From Caldovatus aquaticus (GTDB lineage: Bacteria; Pseudomonadota; Alphaproteobacteria; Acetobacterales; Acetobacteraceae), in the NCBI RefSeq assembly GCF_019458025.1, contig NZ_JAHZUY010000011.1, positions 1-64,000 of the forward strand: a stretch of DNA of 64,000 bases, in the 5' to 3' direction. Shown piece after piece: positions 1 to 8,342 of this stretch; the stretch's first letter is position 1, and every line of letters starts with the position of its first letter. The notes below the pieces were generated by a model that made no database searches, was not told where the DNA came from, and saw nothing but the letters and a program-made list of their open reading frames with translations. The position numbers were made by a program, and so were the translations under genes.

Positions 1-254
1 CGGCGCAGGCCCCGGCCGAAACGCGGCCGGCCCCGGGCGGCGAGGCGGCGCGTCCGCCGCGCCCGCAGGACCGGCAGGGCCCGCGGCCGCCGCAGCGCGA
101 CCCGCGCGAACACCGTGGCGGCAAGGGCGGACCGCAGCGCGCGCCGCGGCCCGAGCGCCGGGGCGAGCCGGTGCCGGTGCCGCTGGTCGCGGCGCCGAAG
201 CCCGAGTCGCCCTTCGCCATCCTCGCCACCCTGAAGCTGCGCAAGGCGCAGTGA
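1..254 (+). CDS. C-terminal end of a helicase-like protein (partial)
   Basis: Open reading frame entering from the left edge (codons in phase with position 3), ending at TGA 252-254. The visible 83 residues are a Pro/Arg/Gly/Gln-rich, disordered, basic tail that closes with a short hydrophobic motif, SPFAILATLKLRK. Such a basic tail with a terminal SPFA-L-LK motif is typical of the large alphaproteobacterial SF2 helicase that sits directly upstream of the S4-domain gene; the catalytic domains lie outside the window, so the assignment rests on the tail and on gene order. It overlaps the next gene by four bases (GTGA), which implies translational coupling. Confidence 0.55.
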   Translation, partial: AQAPAETRPAPGGEAARPPRPQDRQGPRPPQRDPREHRGGKGGPQRAPRPERRGEPVPVPLVAAPKPESPFAILATLKLRKAQ

Positions 255-592
255 GCGGCGGCCGCGACGCGGGCGAGCGGGAAGACCGCGACTGGCAGCG
301 GCTGGACACGTGGCTCTGGTGCGCGCGGGTGGCGAAGACCCGCGCGCTCTGCGCCCGGCTCGTCGCGCAGGGCGGCGTGCGCATCAACCGCCAGCCGACG
401 GACAAGCCGCACGCCCGGCTGCGCCCCGGCGACGTGCTGACCTTCGCGCCCGGGCCACGGGCGCCGGTGCGGATCTGGCGCGTCCTCGCCCTGGCGGAAC
501 GGCGCGGACCGGCAACGGAAGCGCGCGCGCTCTACGAGGACCTCACGGAGCCGGCCCCCGGCGGGCGGCCGCCGGGCGCATCCGGCAGCTGA
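251..592 (+). CDS. S4-domain RNA-binding protein (Hsp15/HslR-like)
   Basis: 113-residue protein with an S4 RNA-binding fold at about residues 17-65: the start RLDTWLWCARVAKTR, then a GGVRINRQ turn and LRPGDVLTF are the classic S4/Hsp15 signature. In the family this domain binds structured RNA; E. coli Hsp15 recognises the blocked 50S subunit carrying nascent peptide after heat shock. The GTG start at 251 overlaps the stop of the upstream helicase-like gene, so the two are probably co-translated. The C-terminal tail is Pro/Gly-rich and probably disordered. I see no independent ribosome-binding site, consistent with coupling. Confidence 0.85.
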   Translation: MSGGRDAGEREDRDWQRLDTWLWCARVAKTRALCARLVAQGGVRINRQPTDKPHARLRPGDVLTFAPGPRAPVRIWRVLALAERRGPATEARALYEDLTEPAPGGRPPGASGS

Positions 593-992
593 GGCCGAGA
601 GGGCACGCGGCGCGGCCGGCCCCGCCGCCTTCCTGCGCTTCCTGCCGCCCTCCGGATCCGGCAGGATCACGGGCGACGATGGCGCAGCACCGCCCCCCAC
701 CCGGCCGCACCGGCGCGAGCACCGGACGGCGAGAGCCACCCCCCGGCGGAAAGGCCGGCGGGATCCGGCCCGGCCGGCGGCATGCCGCGGGCAGGGGGCT
801 GCTCGCCGCCGCAGCCCTTGCCGCGCTTGCGGCCTGCGCCGGGGCGAACGGCGGGCCGGAGCGGACTCCGGAGGAGGAGGGGCGGCCGAGCTGGCTGCCG
901 CCGCCGCGCGGCCGCTATCCTGGTTATCGCCTCCCGGACGACGGGTTCCTCGACAACCTGGCGGCGCGGCCCGGCGACGGCGCCGTCACGGC
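593..992. other. 400-bp gap with only a doubtful lipoprotein-like ORF
   Basis: This stretch separates the plus-strand S4 gene from the 3' end of the minus-strand hydrogenase-like operon. One plus-strand frame (ATG 679, stop 1152) encodes a hydrophobic run ending in a lipobox-like LAACAG near 830, followed by a Pro/Gly-rich segment. However, it ends inside the hyfI-like gene on the other strand and its first 40 residues are Arg/Gly/Pro-rich filler. It may be a small lipoprotein with a misjudged end or, more probably, a GC-driven chance frame. No terminator with a T-run is visible. Confidence 0.3.
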
Positions 993-1556
993 TCACACCC
1001 CCGGTGAGGCCCTCCGTCCCCGGGGCGGCACGTCCTGGGCCTCGATCAGGGCCAGCAGGCCCTCCAGCAGCTGCGCCGGGGACGGCGGGCAGCCGCGGAT
1101 CACCAGGTCCACCGGCAGGACGGCCTGCGCCCCCCCGGGCTCCACCGCGTAGCTGCCCTTGAACACGCCGCCGTCGAGCGCGCAGTCGCCGACGGCGACC
1201 ACCCAGCGCGGCGCGGCCATCGCGCCGAAGGCGAACTCCGCCGCCTCGCGCAGGTTGCGGCAGACGGGGCCGGTGACGAGCAGCACGTCGGCCTGCCGCG
1301 GGCTCTCGACGAAGCAGAGGCCGAAGCGCTCGAGGTCGTGCACCGTCCCTTCCAGCGCGGCGATCTCCAGCTCGCATCCGCCGCAGGAGCCCGTGTCCAC
1401 GACGCGCAGCGCGAGGCTGCGGCCGAGCCGCGCGCGCCCCGCCGCCTCCAGCCGCTGCGCGAGCGCCGCGACGGCCTCCGCCGGCACCGGCGGCGCCGCC
1501 TCGGACGGGGCCGGCGGGAGGAGGGCGCGCAGCATCCGGCCGATCCGGTCCCTCAC
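993..1556 (-). CDS. hyfI: NuoB/HyfI-like iron-sulfur subunit of a hydrogenase-4-like complex
   Basis: 187-residue NuoB-family protein (complex I 20-kDa subunit, HyfI/HycG in formate hydrogenlyase). The four cysteines that hold the N2-type [4Fe-4S] cluster appear intact: C58 and C61 in SCGGCE, C125 in GDCALDGG and C156 in IRGCPPSP. The GTG start at 1556 overlaps the stop of the large-subunit gene as GTGA, so it is translationally coupled and is the last gene of the operon. In the family this subunit passes electrons between the peripheral arm and a quinone or the NiFe site. With the NiFe cysteines of the partner largely missing, a quinone or another acceptor is the more likely target here; that last point is inference. 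Confidence 0.85.
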   Translation of the reverse strand: MRDRIGRMLRALLPPAPSEAAPPVPAEAVAALAQRLEAAGRARLGRSLALRVVDTGSCGGCELEIAALEGTVHDLERFGLCFVESPRQADVLLVTGPVCRNLREAAEFAFGAMAAPRWVVAVGDCALDGGVFKGSYAVEPGGAQAVLPVDLVIRGCPPSPAQLLEGLLALIEAQDVPPRGRRASPGV

Positions 1557-3187
1557 AGGTCCACCCCGCTGGCGGAGCAGGAGAAGGAGCGCTCGCAGAG
1601 CGCGATGTCGGCGACGTCGCCCCGGGCGATCGCGGCCTCCAGCAGCGGCCAGTGCAGCCAGGAGGGATCGCGCAGGAAGGCGGCCGTGATCAGGCCGCCG
1701 TCGTCGAGGCGCAGCCAGTGCAGGCACGCGCCGCGGCAGCCCTCGACGAGACCGATGCCCTCGCCCGCGCGGCCGTCGCTGCCCTGCGGCAAGGGGCGCA
1801 GCAGCGTCTCGCCGCGGCCGGCGGCGGGCAGGTCCGCGAGCAGGGCGCGCGCGAGCCGGGCGGCGCCGGCCAGCTCCTCGATCCGCACCGCGAGCCGCGC
1901 CGCCGCATCGCCCGCCGCGCGGAGCGCAAGCGGCGGCAGGTCCAGCGCGTCGTAGGGCGCCGCCCGGGCCGCATGGCGCGCGTCGAAGCCGCGGCCGCTG
2001 GCGCGCCCGACCACGCCGCAGGCGGCGAAGCGGGCGGCGAGGGCCGGGTCCACGCGGCCGAGGCCGCCGAGCCGCGCGCCCAGCCCGCCGTGATCGCGGG
2101 CGAGCCGCATCAGCCCCGGCTGCTCCGCCTCCACCGCCGCGAGCGCGGCCTGGAGGGCGGCGGGCCCCGAGGGGGCGATGTCGATCGCCACGCCCCCGGG
2201 CACCACGTGGTCCATCATCAGCCGGTGCCCGAAAGCCCGCTCGGCGGCGCGCAGCACGCCTTCGCGCAGGGCGAGGCAGCGGGTGCGGGGACGGTCGAGC
2301 CCGGCCGCGGCGAACAGCGCCGCGGCATCGCGCAGGTGATTGTGGAGGCGCTCGAGCTCCAGCATGAGCGCGCGCAGGTGCCGCGCGCGCGGCGGCGGCT
2401 CGATGCCGGCCGCGGCCTCGGCGGCGGCGGCGAAGGCCGAGGCGTGGGCGACGGTGGAATCGCCCGCGAGACGCGCGGCGAAGCGGGCGGCGGCGCGCGG
2501 GCTCTTGCCCAGGATCAGCGACAGCGTGCCCTTGTGGGTGTAGCCGAGGCGGTGCTCGGCGCGCAGGACGGCCTCCCCCTGCACGTGCAGGCGCAGCTCG
2601 GCCGCCTGGGCGATGCGGCCGCGGATCGGGCCGAGCGGGATCTGCCGCACGCCCGCGCCGGACGCGGGAAGGAATTGCGGCTGCGGCGGCGGACCGGGCG
2701 GACGCGGGACCGCGCGCGGCGCGGCGAGCGGGGCGAGGACCGGCCATCGCCCGTGGTCCAGCCAGGGACGCGGATCGGTGCCGCCCTCGGCCTCCAGGCC
2801 CCAGAGGTCGCGCACCAGGCGCTCGAACCGCGCGGCGCCGGGACGGACGGGGGAGAGGGCGGGGTAGCGGGCGGCACCGTCGGCCGCGCCCGGCGGCGCA
2901 CCGCGCGCCGCGGCCGAAGCGAGCATCAGCGCGCCGCCCGGGACGGCCCCCTCCGCGCCGGCGGCGCCGCGCCGGTCGAGAAACGCCGCATGCACCTGGC
3001 CCGGCTCGGCCCAGAGGGCGAGGAGCTCGAGCTCCGGCTCGGCCGCCAGCGCCGCGGGCAGGCGCGCCCAGGCCTCGGCGGGGAGGAGGTACCGCTCGGC
3101 CGGCAGGACGGGCGTGCCGCCGCGCAGGCCCTGCGGCGCGCCGCCGCGGATCAGCCGGCTGGCCGGCCGGTCGTCGGCGCCGGTCAT
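1553..3187 (-). CDS. hyfG: Hydrogenase-4 large-subunit-like protein lacking NiFe ligands
   Basis: 544-residue fusion of a NuoC-like N-terminal part (about 1-150) and a NuoD/HycE-like C-terminal part (about 180-544), the arrangement of HyfG/HycE. Family landmarks are present: LGYTHKG, LELERLHNHL and DHVVPGGV. In HyfG the first NiFe pair is R-x-CGIC; the aligned stretch is ARLAGDST, so both cysteines are replaced (A241, S244). The second pair, DPCxxC near the C-terminus, reads ERSFSC here, keeping only C537. Three of four NiFe ligands are therefore gone and hydrogenase activity is not expected. This matches the energy-converting hydrogenase-related (Ehr) group rather than a true Hyf. There is a 79-bp gap to the upstream hyfF-like gene and only the ATG at 3187 is available as start. 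Confidence 0.85.
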   Translation of the reverse strand: MTGADDRPASRLIRGGAPQGLRGGTPVLPAERYLLPAEAWARLPAALAAEPELELLALWAEPGQVHAAFLDRRGAAGAEGAVPGGALMLASAAARGAPPGAADGAARYPALSPVRPGAARFERLVRDLWGLEAEGGTDPRPWLDHGRWPVLAPLAAPRAVPRPPGPPPQPQFLPASGAGVRQIPLGPIRGRIAQAAELRLHVQGEAVLRAEHRLGYTHKGTLSLILGKSPRAAARFAARLAGDSTVAHASAFAAAAEAAAGIEPPPRARHLRALMLELERLHNHLRDAAALFAAAGLDRPRTRCLALREGVLRAAERAFGHRLMMDHVVPGGVAIDIAPSGPAALQAALAAVEAEQPGLMRLARDHGGLGARLGGLGRVDPALAARFAACGVVGRASGRGFDARHAARAAPYDALDLPPLALRAAGDAAARLAVRIEELAGAARLARALLADLPAAGRGETLLRPLPQGSDGRAGEGIGLVEGCRGACLHWLRLDDGGLITAAFLRDPSWLHWPLLEAAIARGDVADIALCERSFSCSASGVDL

Positions 3188-3266
3188 GGCGGCGGGCAGC
3201 GGGCGCCGTCGCGGCGCGCCGCGCGAAGCAGGGGCTTGGGTGCGGTCCGGGGCGGGGGATGCGCCG

Positions 3267-4670
3267 TCATCCGATCAGCCTCGCGGCCTCTTCCAGGAAC
3301 CGCGCCACGCCGACCGGCATCGCCATGCCGAGGAGCAGCGCGGCGAGAAGATGCAGGGCGAGCATCGCGCCGGCGGCGCGGCGCGCGACCGGGCCGGCGG
3401 CCGGGGCGCCGCCGCCCGGCGCCGGAAGACCCGCCGGGAAGCGGCGCAGCGCGGCGGCGAGCAGCGCCGCCAGCGCGACCATCATCGCCCCGCCGAGCAT
3501 GGGCGCAAGCCAGGGAGCGCGCGCGGCGATCTCCGCCACCAGCGCGAGCTGGCCGGCGAACAGCACGCCCGGGGGCAGGCCGGCGAGAAGGGCGAGGCCC
3601 AGCGCCTCGCCGGCCGCGCGGGTGCGGTCGTCGCGCTCCCCCGCCCCGGCCGCCCCCGCGCCCAGGCGGAGCCCGCTGCGCACCAGGCCCTGCCCGACCA
3701 GCAGCAGCAATCCGGCGAGGTTCGCCGCGACGCCGCCCAGGCCGAAGGCAAGGGCGGCCGCCCCGCTCTGCGCCACGCCCGCCCAGGCGACGACCCGGGC
3801 GGGCGCCGGCCGCCGCGCCGGGCGGCCCAGGCGCCACAGCGCCCGCGCCGCCAGCAGCGCCGCCGCGATGCCGAGCGCGCCGAGGACGACCGCCGGCATC
3901 ACGCTCTCCGGATGGGCGGCGACCACCGCCTTGGCGCGCAGCACGCCATGCAGCGCGGCCAGGGGCAGCACCCCGGCGAGCAGCGCCGCGACCGGCGGCG
4001 GCGCGGCCTCCTCCGCCTCGCCCGGCACGGCCGGGAGAACGAGGCCGGCCAGCACGCCCTGGCCGAGCGCCAGGCAGAGGAAGGCGAGATCGAGCAGGCG
4101 CGGATCGCCCTGCGCCGCCACGAGGCGCAGCGCGGCCCAGGAGAGGCCGGCATCGCCCGCGGTGGCGCGGTGCAGCAGGACAAGGCCGAACAGCGCCAGC
4201 GCCAGGCCGAGGCCGCCCGCGAGCAGCAGCCGCCATGCCGCCAGGGCGGCGGGCGGCGCCGCGGCGCCCAGCCCGACCATCGCCACGGCCGCCAGGGTGG
4301 CGACCGTCAGGCCGAGCCAGGCGAGGGCGAGGTGGTCGGCCAGCAGCGCCAGCGCGACCCCGGCGAAGAAGACCTGCCAGGCCCCCTCCGCCACCCGCTG
4401 CCCCGGCGCGCGCCGCCCATGCCCGGGCGCGGGGAGCGCGGCGGCGGTGGCGCCGATCGCGCCGGCGAGCGCCAGCAGCGTCAGGTTCAGCGCGTCCGGC
4501 CGCAGCGCGCCGCCGCCCTCCCGCGGCGGCAGCAGGCAGAGTGCGAGCGCGAGCGCGAGCCACAGCGCCGCGGCGCCGAGCCGCGCGAGGCGGCCCACGC
4601 GCCGCCCGGGCAGCATCGCGAGCGGCGCCGCAGCCAGGGGAACCAGCACCGGCAGCCAGGCGAGGGTCAT
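3267..4670 (-). CDS. hyfF: HyfF-like membrane subunit, proton-channel residues lost
   Basis: 467-residue polytopic membrane protein of the NuoL/M/N antiporter-like family, shorter than HyfF of E. coli (about 526). The register to HyfF can be followed through the segments around residues 110-130 and 198-225. The TM5 glutamate of the family (WVGIEAATL in HyfF) is T122 here in WLGLTVATL. The TM7 lysine (GTKVGLVP) is L207 in GVLAGLV, and the following MHTWLPDAH is not kept. Both residues are central to proton translocation in the family, so pumping by this subunit is doubtful. A good ribosome-binding site (GGAGGGAGG) precedes the ATG. It lies between the hyfC-like and hyfG-like genes, and no hyfE is present. 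Confidence 0.8.
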   Translation of the reverse strand: MTLAWLPVLVPLAAAPLAMLPGRRVGRLARLGAAALWLALALALCLLPPREGGGALRPDALNLTLLALAGAIGATAAALPAPGHGRRAPGQRVAEGAWQVFFAGVALALLADHLALAWLGLTVATLAAVAMVGLGAAAPPAALAAWRLLLAGGLGLALALFGLVLLHRATAGDAGLSWAALRLVAAQGDPRLLDLAFLCLALGQGVLAGLVLPAVPGEAEEAAPPPVAALLAGVLPLAALHGVLRAKAVVAAHPESVMPAVVLGALGIAAALLAARALWRLGRPARRPAPARVVAWAGVAQSGAAALAFGLGGVAANLAGLLLLVGQGLVRSGLRLGAGAAGAGERDDRTRAAGEALGLALLAGLPPGVLFAGQLALVAEIAARAPWLAPMLGGAMMVALAALLAAALRRFPAGLPAPGGGAPAAGPVARRAAGAMLALHLLAALLLGMAMPVGVARFLEEAARLIG

Positions 4671-4722
4671 CGCCGCCTCCCTCCGGCGGACGCGCGCCGG
4701 CAGGCCCGGACCGGCCCGCGGT

Positions 4723-5724
4723 TCACAGCCGCACCGCCGAGCCGAACGCGAGCACCACGCCGAGCAGCGCGACGAGCAGCGCCGCGGCGAGGAACTCGGG
4801 CAGGCGGGCCGGCGGCAGCCGGGCGCACGCGGCCGCCGCGGCAGCCATCGCGAGGCCGAGCGCGAGGAGCTTGGCGGCCCAGGCCAGCAGCCCCGCTGCC
4901 CAGGCGAGCGGCCCGGCGCCCGCCGGCGCCAGCCCGACGGGCAGCGCCAGCGCGGCGATCAGGCTCAGCCAGACGAGCAGCCGCAGCGCCGCCTGGAACT
5001 CCCACAGCGCCAGATGCCGGCCCGATGCGTCGCGCGGCGCGGCCGCCCGGTCGCCCGCCAGCTCCCGCTCCGCCTCCGGCGGCAGCGCCGGCGCGCCGGC
5101 GCCCCCGAGCGGAAGCCGCGCGTTCTCCGCGAGCGCCAGCCCGGCCAGGGCCAGCACCGCGGAAGCGGGAAGCGCCAGGCGGGCCACGCCGCCGCCGGCG
5201 CCCCCTTCCCGGACCGCGGCGATGATGCCTTCGAGCCCCGTGGTCCCGGCCAGCATCGCCAGCCCCATCGCGGCGATCACCAGCGCCGGCTCGGCGAGCA
5301 CGAGCCGGACCAGGCCGCGTGCGGCGTCGAGCCCGCCCAGCGCGCCGGCCTCCATCGCCGCCAGTTCCCGCGCCAGCCGCGCCAGGAGGAGCAGCCCCGC
5401 CACCAGCAGCAGATCGGCGAGCGGGCCGAGGAGCATGCCGAGCGAGAAGGAGGGGACCAGCGCGGCCGCCAGCACGGTGGCGACCACCGCGGCGCAGGGC
5501 GCGACGCGGGCGACGGGCGAGGCGCCCTCGGCCGCCACGGTCTGCTTGCGCAGCAGCTTCCGCAGGTCGCGCCAGGGCTGCAGCGGGTGGGGCCCGCGCC
5601 GCCCGGCGAGGCGCGCCGCCGCGGTGCGCAGGAGCCCCGCAAGCAGCGGCGCCGCGGCGAGCATCACCGCCAGGTGCAGGACCTGGACCAGGAGCGCCCC
5701 GAGCCAGCCGGACACGCCGCTCAT
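4723..5724 (-). CDS. hyfC: HyfC/NuoH-like membrane anchor subunit
   Basis: 333-residue protein with about eight hydrophobic segments, matching HyfC/HycD (NuoH family; usual length 310-325). Family features are the N-terminal HPLQPWRDLRKLLRK loop (residues 46-60), the LAAMEAGALGGLDAAR segment (121-136) and ENARLPLGG at 200. In canonical subunits the loop after ENxRxPFDNP carries an acidic stretch ending HEAMxLE that forms part of the quinone/E-channel path. Here it is replaced by a Pro/Ala/Arg-rich stretch up to GRHLAL (residues 209-240). The ATG at 5724 is chosen because the family N-terminus starts right there. The 258 bases between it and the upstream hyfB-like gene hold no convincing gene, so a missing hyfE is not hidden there. 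Confidence 0.8.
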   Translation of the reverse strand: MSGVSGWLGALLVQVLHLAVMLAAAPLLAGLLRTAAARLAGRRGPHPLQPWRDLRKLLRKQTVAAEGASPVARVAPCAAVVATVLAAALVPSFSLGMLLGPLADLLLVAGLLLLARLARELAAMEAGALGGLDAARGLVRLVLAEPALVIAAMGLAMLAGTTGLEGIIAAVREGGAGGGVARLALPASAVLALAGLALAENARLPLGGAGAPALPPEAERELAGDRAAAPRDASGRHLALWEFQAALRLLVWLSLIAALALPVGLAPAGAGPLAWAAGLLAWAAKLLALGLAMAAAAAACARLPPARLPEFLAAALLVALLGVVLAFGSAVRL

Positions 5725-5982
5725 CCCCGCGCCGCGGCCGGGCGGGCACGGAGGGAGGCGGTCCCCGTGTGCGGCGCCGCTCCGCCGCCGCGCCCCGCTG
5801 CGCACCGCCGCGCCGAGGCTCCGCCCCGCAGCCCGGCCCACCCGCGCCTCGCGCCGCCGTGCCGCCGCCCCCGCGGCGCGGGGAGGCGGCAGGCGGCGCG
5901 ATCGGCGGGCGGAACCCGCCCCCCGCCGCGAGGGGCCGGCCTCGGGAACGATCGGACCCGGCAGGCCACGGTCCCTCCCTCG

Positions 5983-8064
5983 TCAGCCGGTCGCCGCCAG
6001 GGCGAGCAGCGCCGCCAGCAGGCCGAGCAGGATCGCGAACAGGCGGCCGACCACGCGCCGCACCGGCAGGCGCCGGGTCTCGACACGCAGCCGCCCCGGC
6101 ATGGCAAGGCCGTTCGCCGCCCGCAGGGCGCGGCGCGCCCAGCGCAGCGGCCGGACCCACGAGGCGGCGGCCGCCTGCGGCACGGCCGGGCGAGGATCGT
6201 CCGGCGCCCGCCGGAGCGGCCGCGCCGCGGCGCACCCCTGCAGGCCAAGCGCCGCCCGGCGCAGCGGTTGCGCCATCCCGGCGGCGCTCGGCTGGATCGC
6301 CGGATCGCCGAAGGGCAGGTGCGGCGGCGGCGCCATCGCGCCCCCGGTCCAGGCGGGAGCCTCCGCCAGCCCCGGCGTGGCCCACCGGCGCAGCGCCAGG
6401 GCCAGGGCCAGCGCGACAAGGGCCAGGAGCAGCGCCACCGCCGGCGGGACGAGACGCGCCACCGCCTCCGGCGCGTCCACGCCGGGCGCCGCGATGCCGA
6501 GCAGGCCGGCCCGCGGCGCGACGCTCGCGCCCGCCAGCCGCTGCAGGGCCGGATCGGCGAAGGCGAGCAGCGCCCCCGGCACCAGGCCGACCAGCACGCA
6601 GAAGCCCGCCGGCAGGGCGAGGGCGGCGATCCGGGTGCGGGGGAGCGTCTCCGCGGCGCCGGCCGCGCGCGGCGTGCGCGGCGGCCCGAGGAAGGCGAGG
6701 CCGTAGAAGCGCACCAGGGCCGCCGCGGCCAGGGCCGCGGCGAGCGCGGCGAGCAGGGCGGCGCCGAGGGCGGCGAACTGGAATCCGGCGTCGCCCACCC
6801 GCCAGGCGGCGAACAGCCCCTGCAACAGCAGCCAGTGCGCGGCGAAGCCGGAGAGCGGCGGCAGCGCCGCCAGCGACGCGGCAGCCAGCAGCGCGCCGCC
6901 GGCGGTCCACGGCATCGTCCGGACGAGCCCGCCCAGCCGGTCGAGCCGGCGGCTGCCCGCGCCGCGCCGCACCCCCTCCGCGACCAGCATCAGCAGCGTC
7001 ACCGCCGCGGCCTGGTGCAGCGCCTGCAGCAGCCCCGCCCCGGCGGCGAGCGCTGCGAGCGGGCCGAGATCGGCGGCGCGGAATCCGGCCGCGAGCCCCA
7101 GCGCGGCCAGAGCGAGTCCGCTCTGGCCGACGGCGAGGGCGGCGACGACCGAATCGGCGTCGCGCTCGGCCGTCGCCGCGCGCGCCGCGCCGGCGCAGGC
7201 CAGCGCGGCCCCGGCGAGCAGCGGCGGCACGCCCCACCAGGGCGGCTGGGCCGGGCCGCCGAGATCGAGCAGCAGCCGCGCCGCCGCGTAGGGCGCGAGC
7301 ACGGGCAGCGCGCCGAGCAGCAGCGCGGCCGCCGGCCCCGCTCCTCCCGCCGCCGTCGCGGCCGCCGCGAGCGGCGGCGGGCGGCGCCCCGGCAGCAGGC
7401 CGGCCAGCCACGCGATCCCGGCGAGCGCGAGCAGGTGGAACGCGGCGGCCCGCCAGCCCTCCGGCGGATGGGCGCGGAGCGCCGCGAAATCCGGCGCGGA
7501 CTCGCCGCTCCCTCCGGCGGCGGCCAGCCCGAACGCGGCGGCGAGGCACAGCGCGCCACCGCCGGAGGCCAGCAACAGGCCCCGCACCGCCCGCCGGGAC
7601 GCCGCCGGGCCGGCCTCGCGCGCCGCCAGCCCCGCCGCCACCACCGCCACGAGGCCGAAGCCGAGCAGGAGGCCGAAGCCGTCGGCGGCGAGCACGGCGA
7701 GCCCGAGGCCCGCGAGCAGCAGCGGCGGCGCGGCGAGCCGCCGCGGCGGCACCGGCCCGGGCACCGCGCGAGGGCCCGCGAGCGCGGCGGCGGCCGCGCA
7801 GAGGCCGAGCGGGAGCAGAAACCAGGCCGACAGCCCGTCGAGCGCGAGGCGCAGAGGCCCCCAGGGCGAGGCGAGCGGCAGGGCGAGCGGCGGCGCCGCG
7901 ACGCCCAGCGCGAGAGCGCCCGCCCCCAGCGACGCCAGGACCCCGGCGGCGGCGCCGCAGGCGGCCTGCAGCGCGGCCTCCCCCCCGGCGCGGCGCGCCA
8001 GGAGCGGCGCCGCGGCGCCGAGCAGGAGCAGGGCGAGGAGCACCAGGGCGAGGGCCGTCAGCAC
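5983..8064 (-). CDS. hyfB: HyfB-like (NuoL-type) membrane subunit, first gene of operon
   Basis: About 693 residues with roughly 14-16 hydrophobic segments and a basic C-terminal region, the layout of HyfB/HycC. The start is uncertain: I use GTG 8064, where the first transmembrane helix begins, since the only upstream ATG (8301) adds 79 Pro/Arg-rich residues unlike the family. No good Shine-Dalgarno is visible. The conserved TM5 glutamate (FWEL in HyfB) aligns with G137 in LGFGLV. The TM7 lysine (GAKAGLVP) aligns with L220 in AWLAGLLP. This mirrors the loss in the hyfF-like gene. The position upstream of hyfC-, hyfF-, hyfG- and hyfI-like genes on one strand indicates an operon. Confidence 0.78.
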   Translation of the reverse strand: MLTALALVLLALLLLGAAAPLLARRAGGEAALQAACGAAAGVLASLGAGALALGVAAPPLALPLASPWGPLRLALDGLSAWFLLPLGLCAAAAALAGPRAVPGPVPPRRLAAPPLLLAGLGLAVLAADGFGLLLGFGLVAVVAAGLAAREAGPAASRRAVRGLLLASGGGALCLAAAFGLAAAGGSGESAPDFAALRAHPPEGWRAAAFHLLALAGIAWLAGLLPGRRPPPLAAAATAAGGAGPAAALLLGALPVLAPYAAARLLLDLGGPAQPPWWGVPPLLAGAALACAGAARAATAERDADSVVAALAVGQSGLALAALGLAAGFRAADLGPLAALAAGAGLLQALHQAAAVTLLMLVAEGVRRGAGSRRLDRLGGLVRTMPWTAGGALLAAASLAALPPLSGFAAHWLLLQGLFAAWRVGDAGFQFAALGAALLAALAAALAAAALVRFYGLAFLGPPRTPRAAGAAETLPRTRIAALALPAGFCVLVGLVPGALLAFADPALQRLAGASVAPRAGLLGIAAPGVDAPEAVARLVPPAVALLLALVALALALALRRWATPGLAEAPAWTGGAMAPPPHLPFGDPAIQPSAAGMAQPLRRAALGLQGCAAARPLRRAPDDPRPAVPQAAAASWVRPLRWARRALRAANGLAMPGRLRVETRRLPVRRVVGRLFAILLGLLAALLALAATG

Positions 8065-8342
8065 GTCGGCGAGCGCGGCTGGCCGGGGGCGGAGGAGCGG
8101 AGGGGCGCGAAGGCGGGCACGAGGCGACGATAGCAGCTCGCCGGACGGCGCCGGGAGGGGCGGCGCGCGAGGGGCGGTGCCGCCGGGCGCGGCCGGCAAA
8201 TCATGGCTTCCCTTCCCAGGCCAGGGGCGGTATCCGCGCAAGGCATGCGGGGCACGGGCCGTGCCCCGCCAACAGCGAGGCTTCGCCATGTCCGGCCGCA
8301 CCCCAATGCCGGCCAGCGACGCTTGAGCGCGCCGCGGCCGCG
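8065..8342. promoter_or_regulatory. Divergent promoter region between hyf-like operon and TRAP genes
   Basis: 278 bases separate the minus-strand hyf-like operon from the plus-strand dctQM pair, so promoters for both must lie here or, for the former, just inside an annotated upstream extension. The sequence is nearly as GC-rich as its surroundings. I cannot place a convincing -35/-10 pair or operator. No gene is supported inside it. Confidence 0.4.

Noticed and set aside
593-992. Lipoprotein-like frame with LAACAG
   Set aside because: Possible but its frame ends inside the antisense hyfI gene and its start lacks support; kept only as a doubtful note.
993-2747. 584-residue reading of the hyfI gene
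   Set aside because: The upstream two thirds is an out-of-frame reading of the large-subunit gene; the GTG 1556 start gives the family length.
3184-4563. 459-residue minus-strand frame overlapping hyfF-like gene
   Set aside because: Alternate frame with no membrane-protein pattern; hyfF-like frame 3267-4670 has the expected spans and a good ribosome-binding site.
1652-6706. Very long plus-strand open frame (1684 codons) over the hyf-like operon
   Set aside because: Antisense shadow of five real genes; composition is Arg/Ala/Gly/Pro without domains.
3259-8133. Long plus-strand frame of 1624 codons
   Set aside because: Same reason: antisense of hyfB-C-F-like genes, no recognisable motif.
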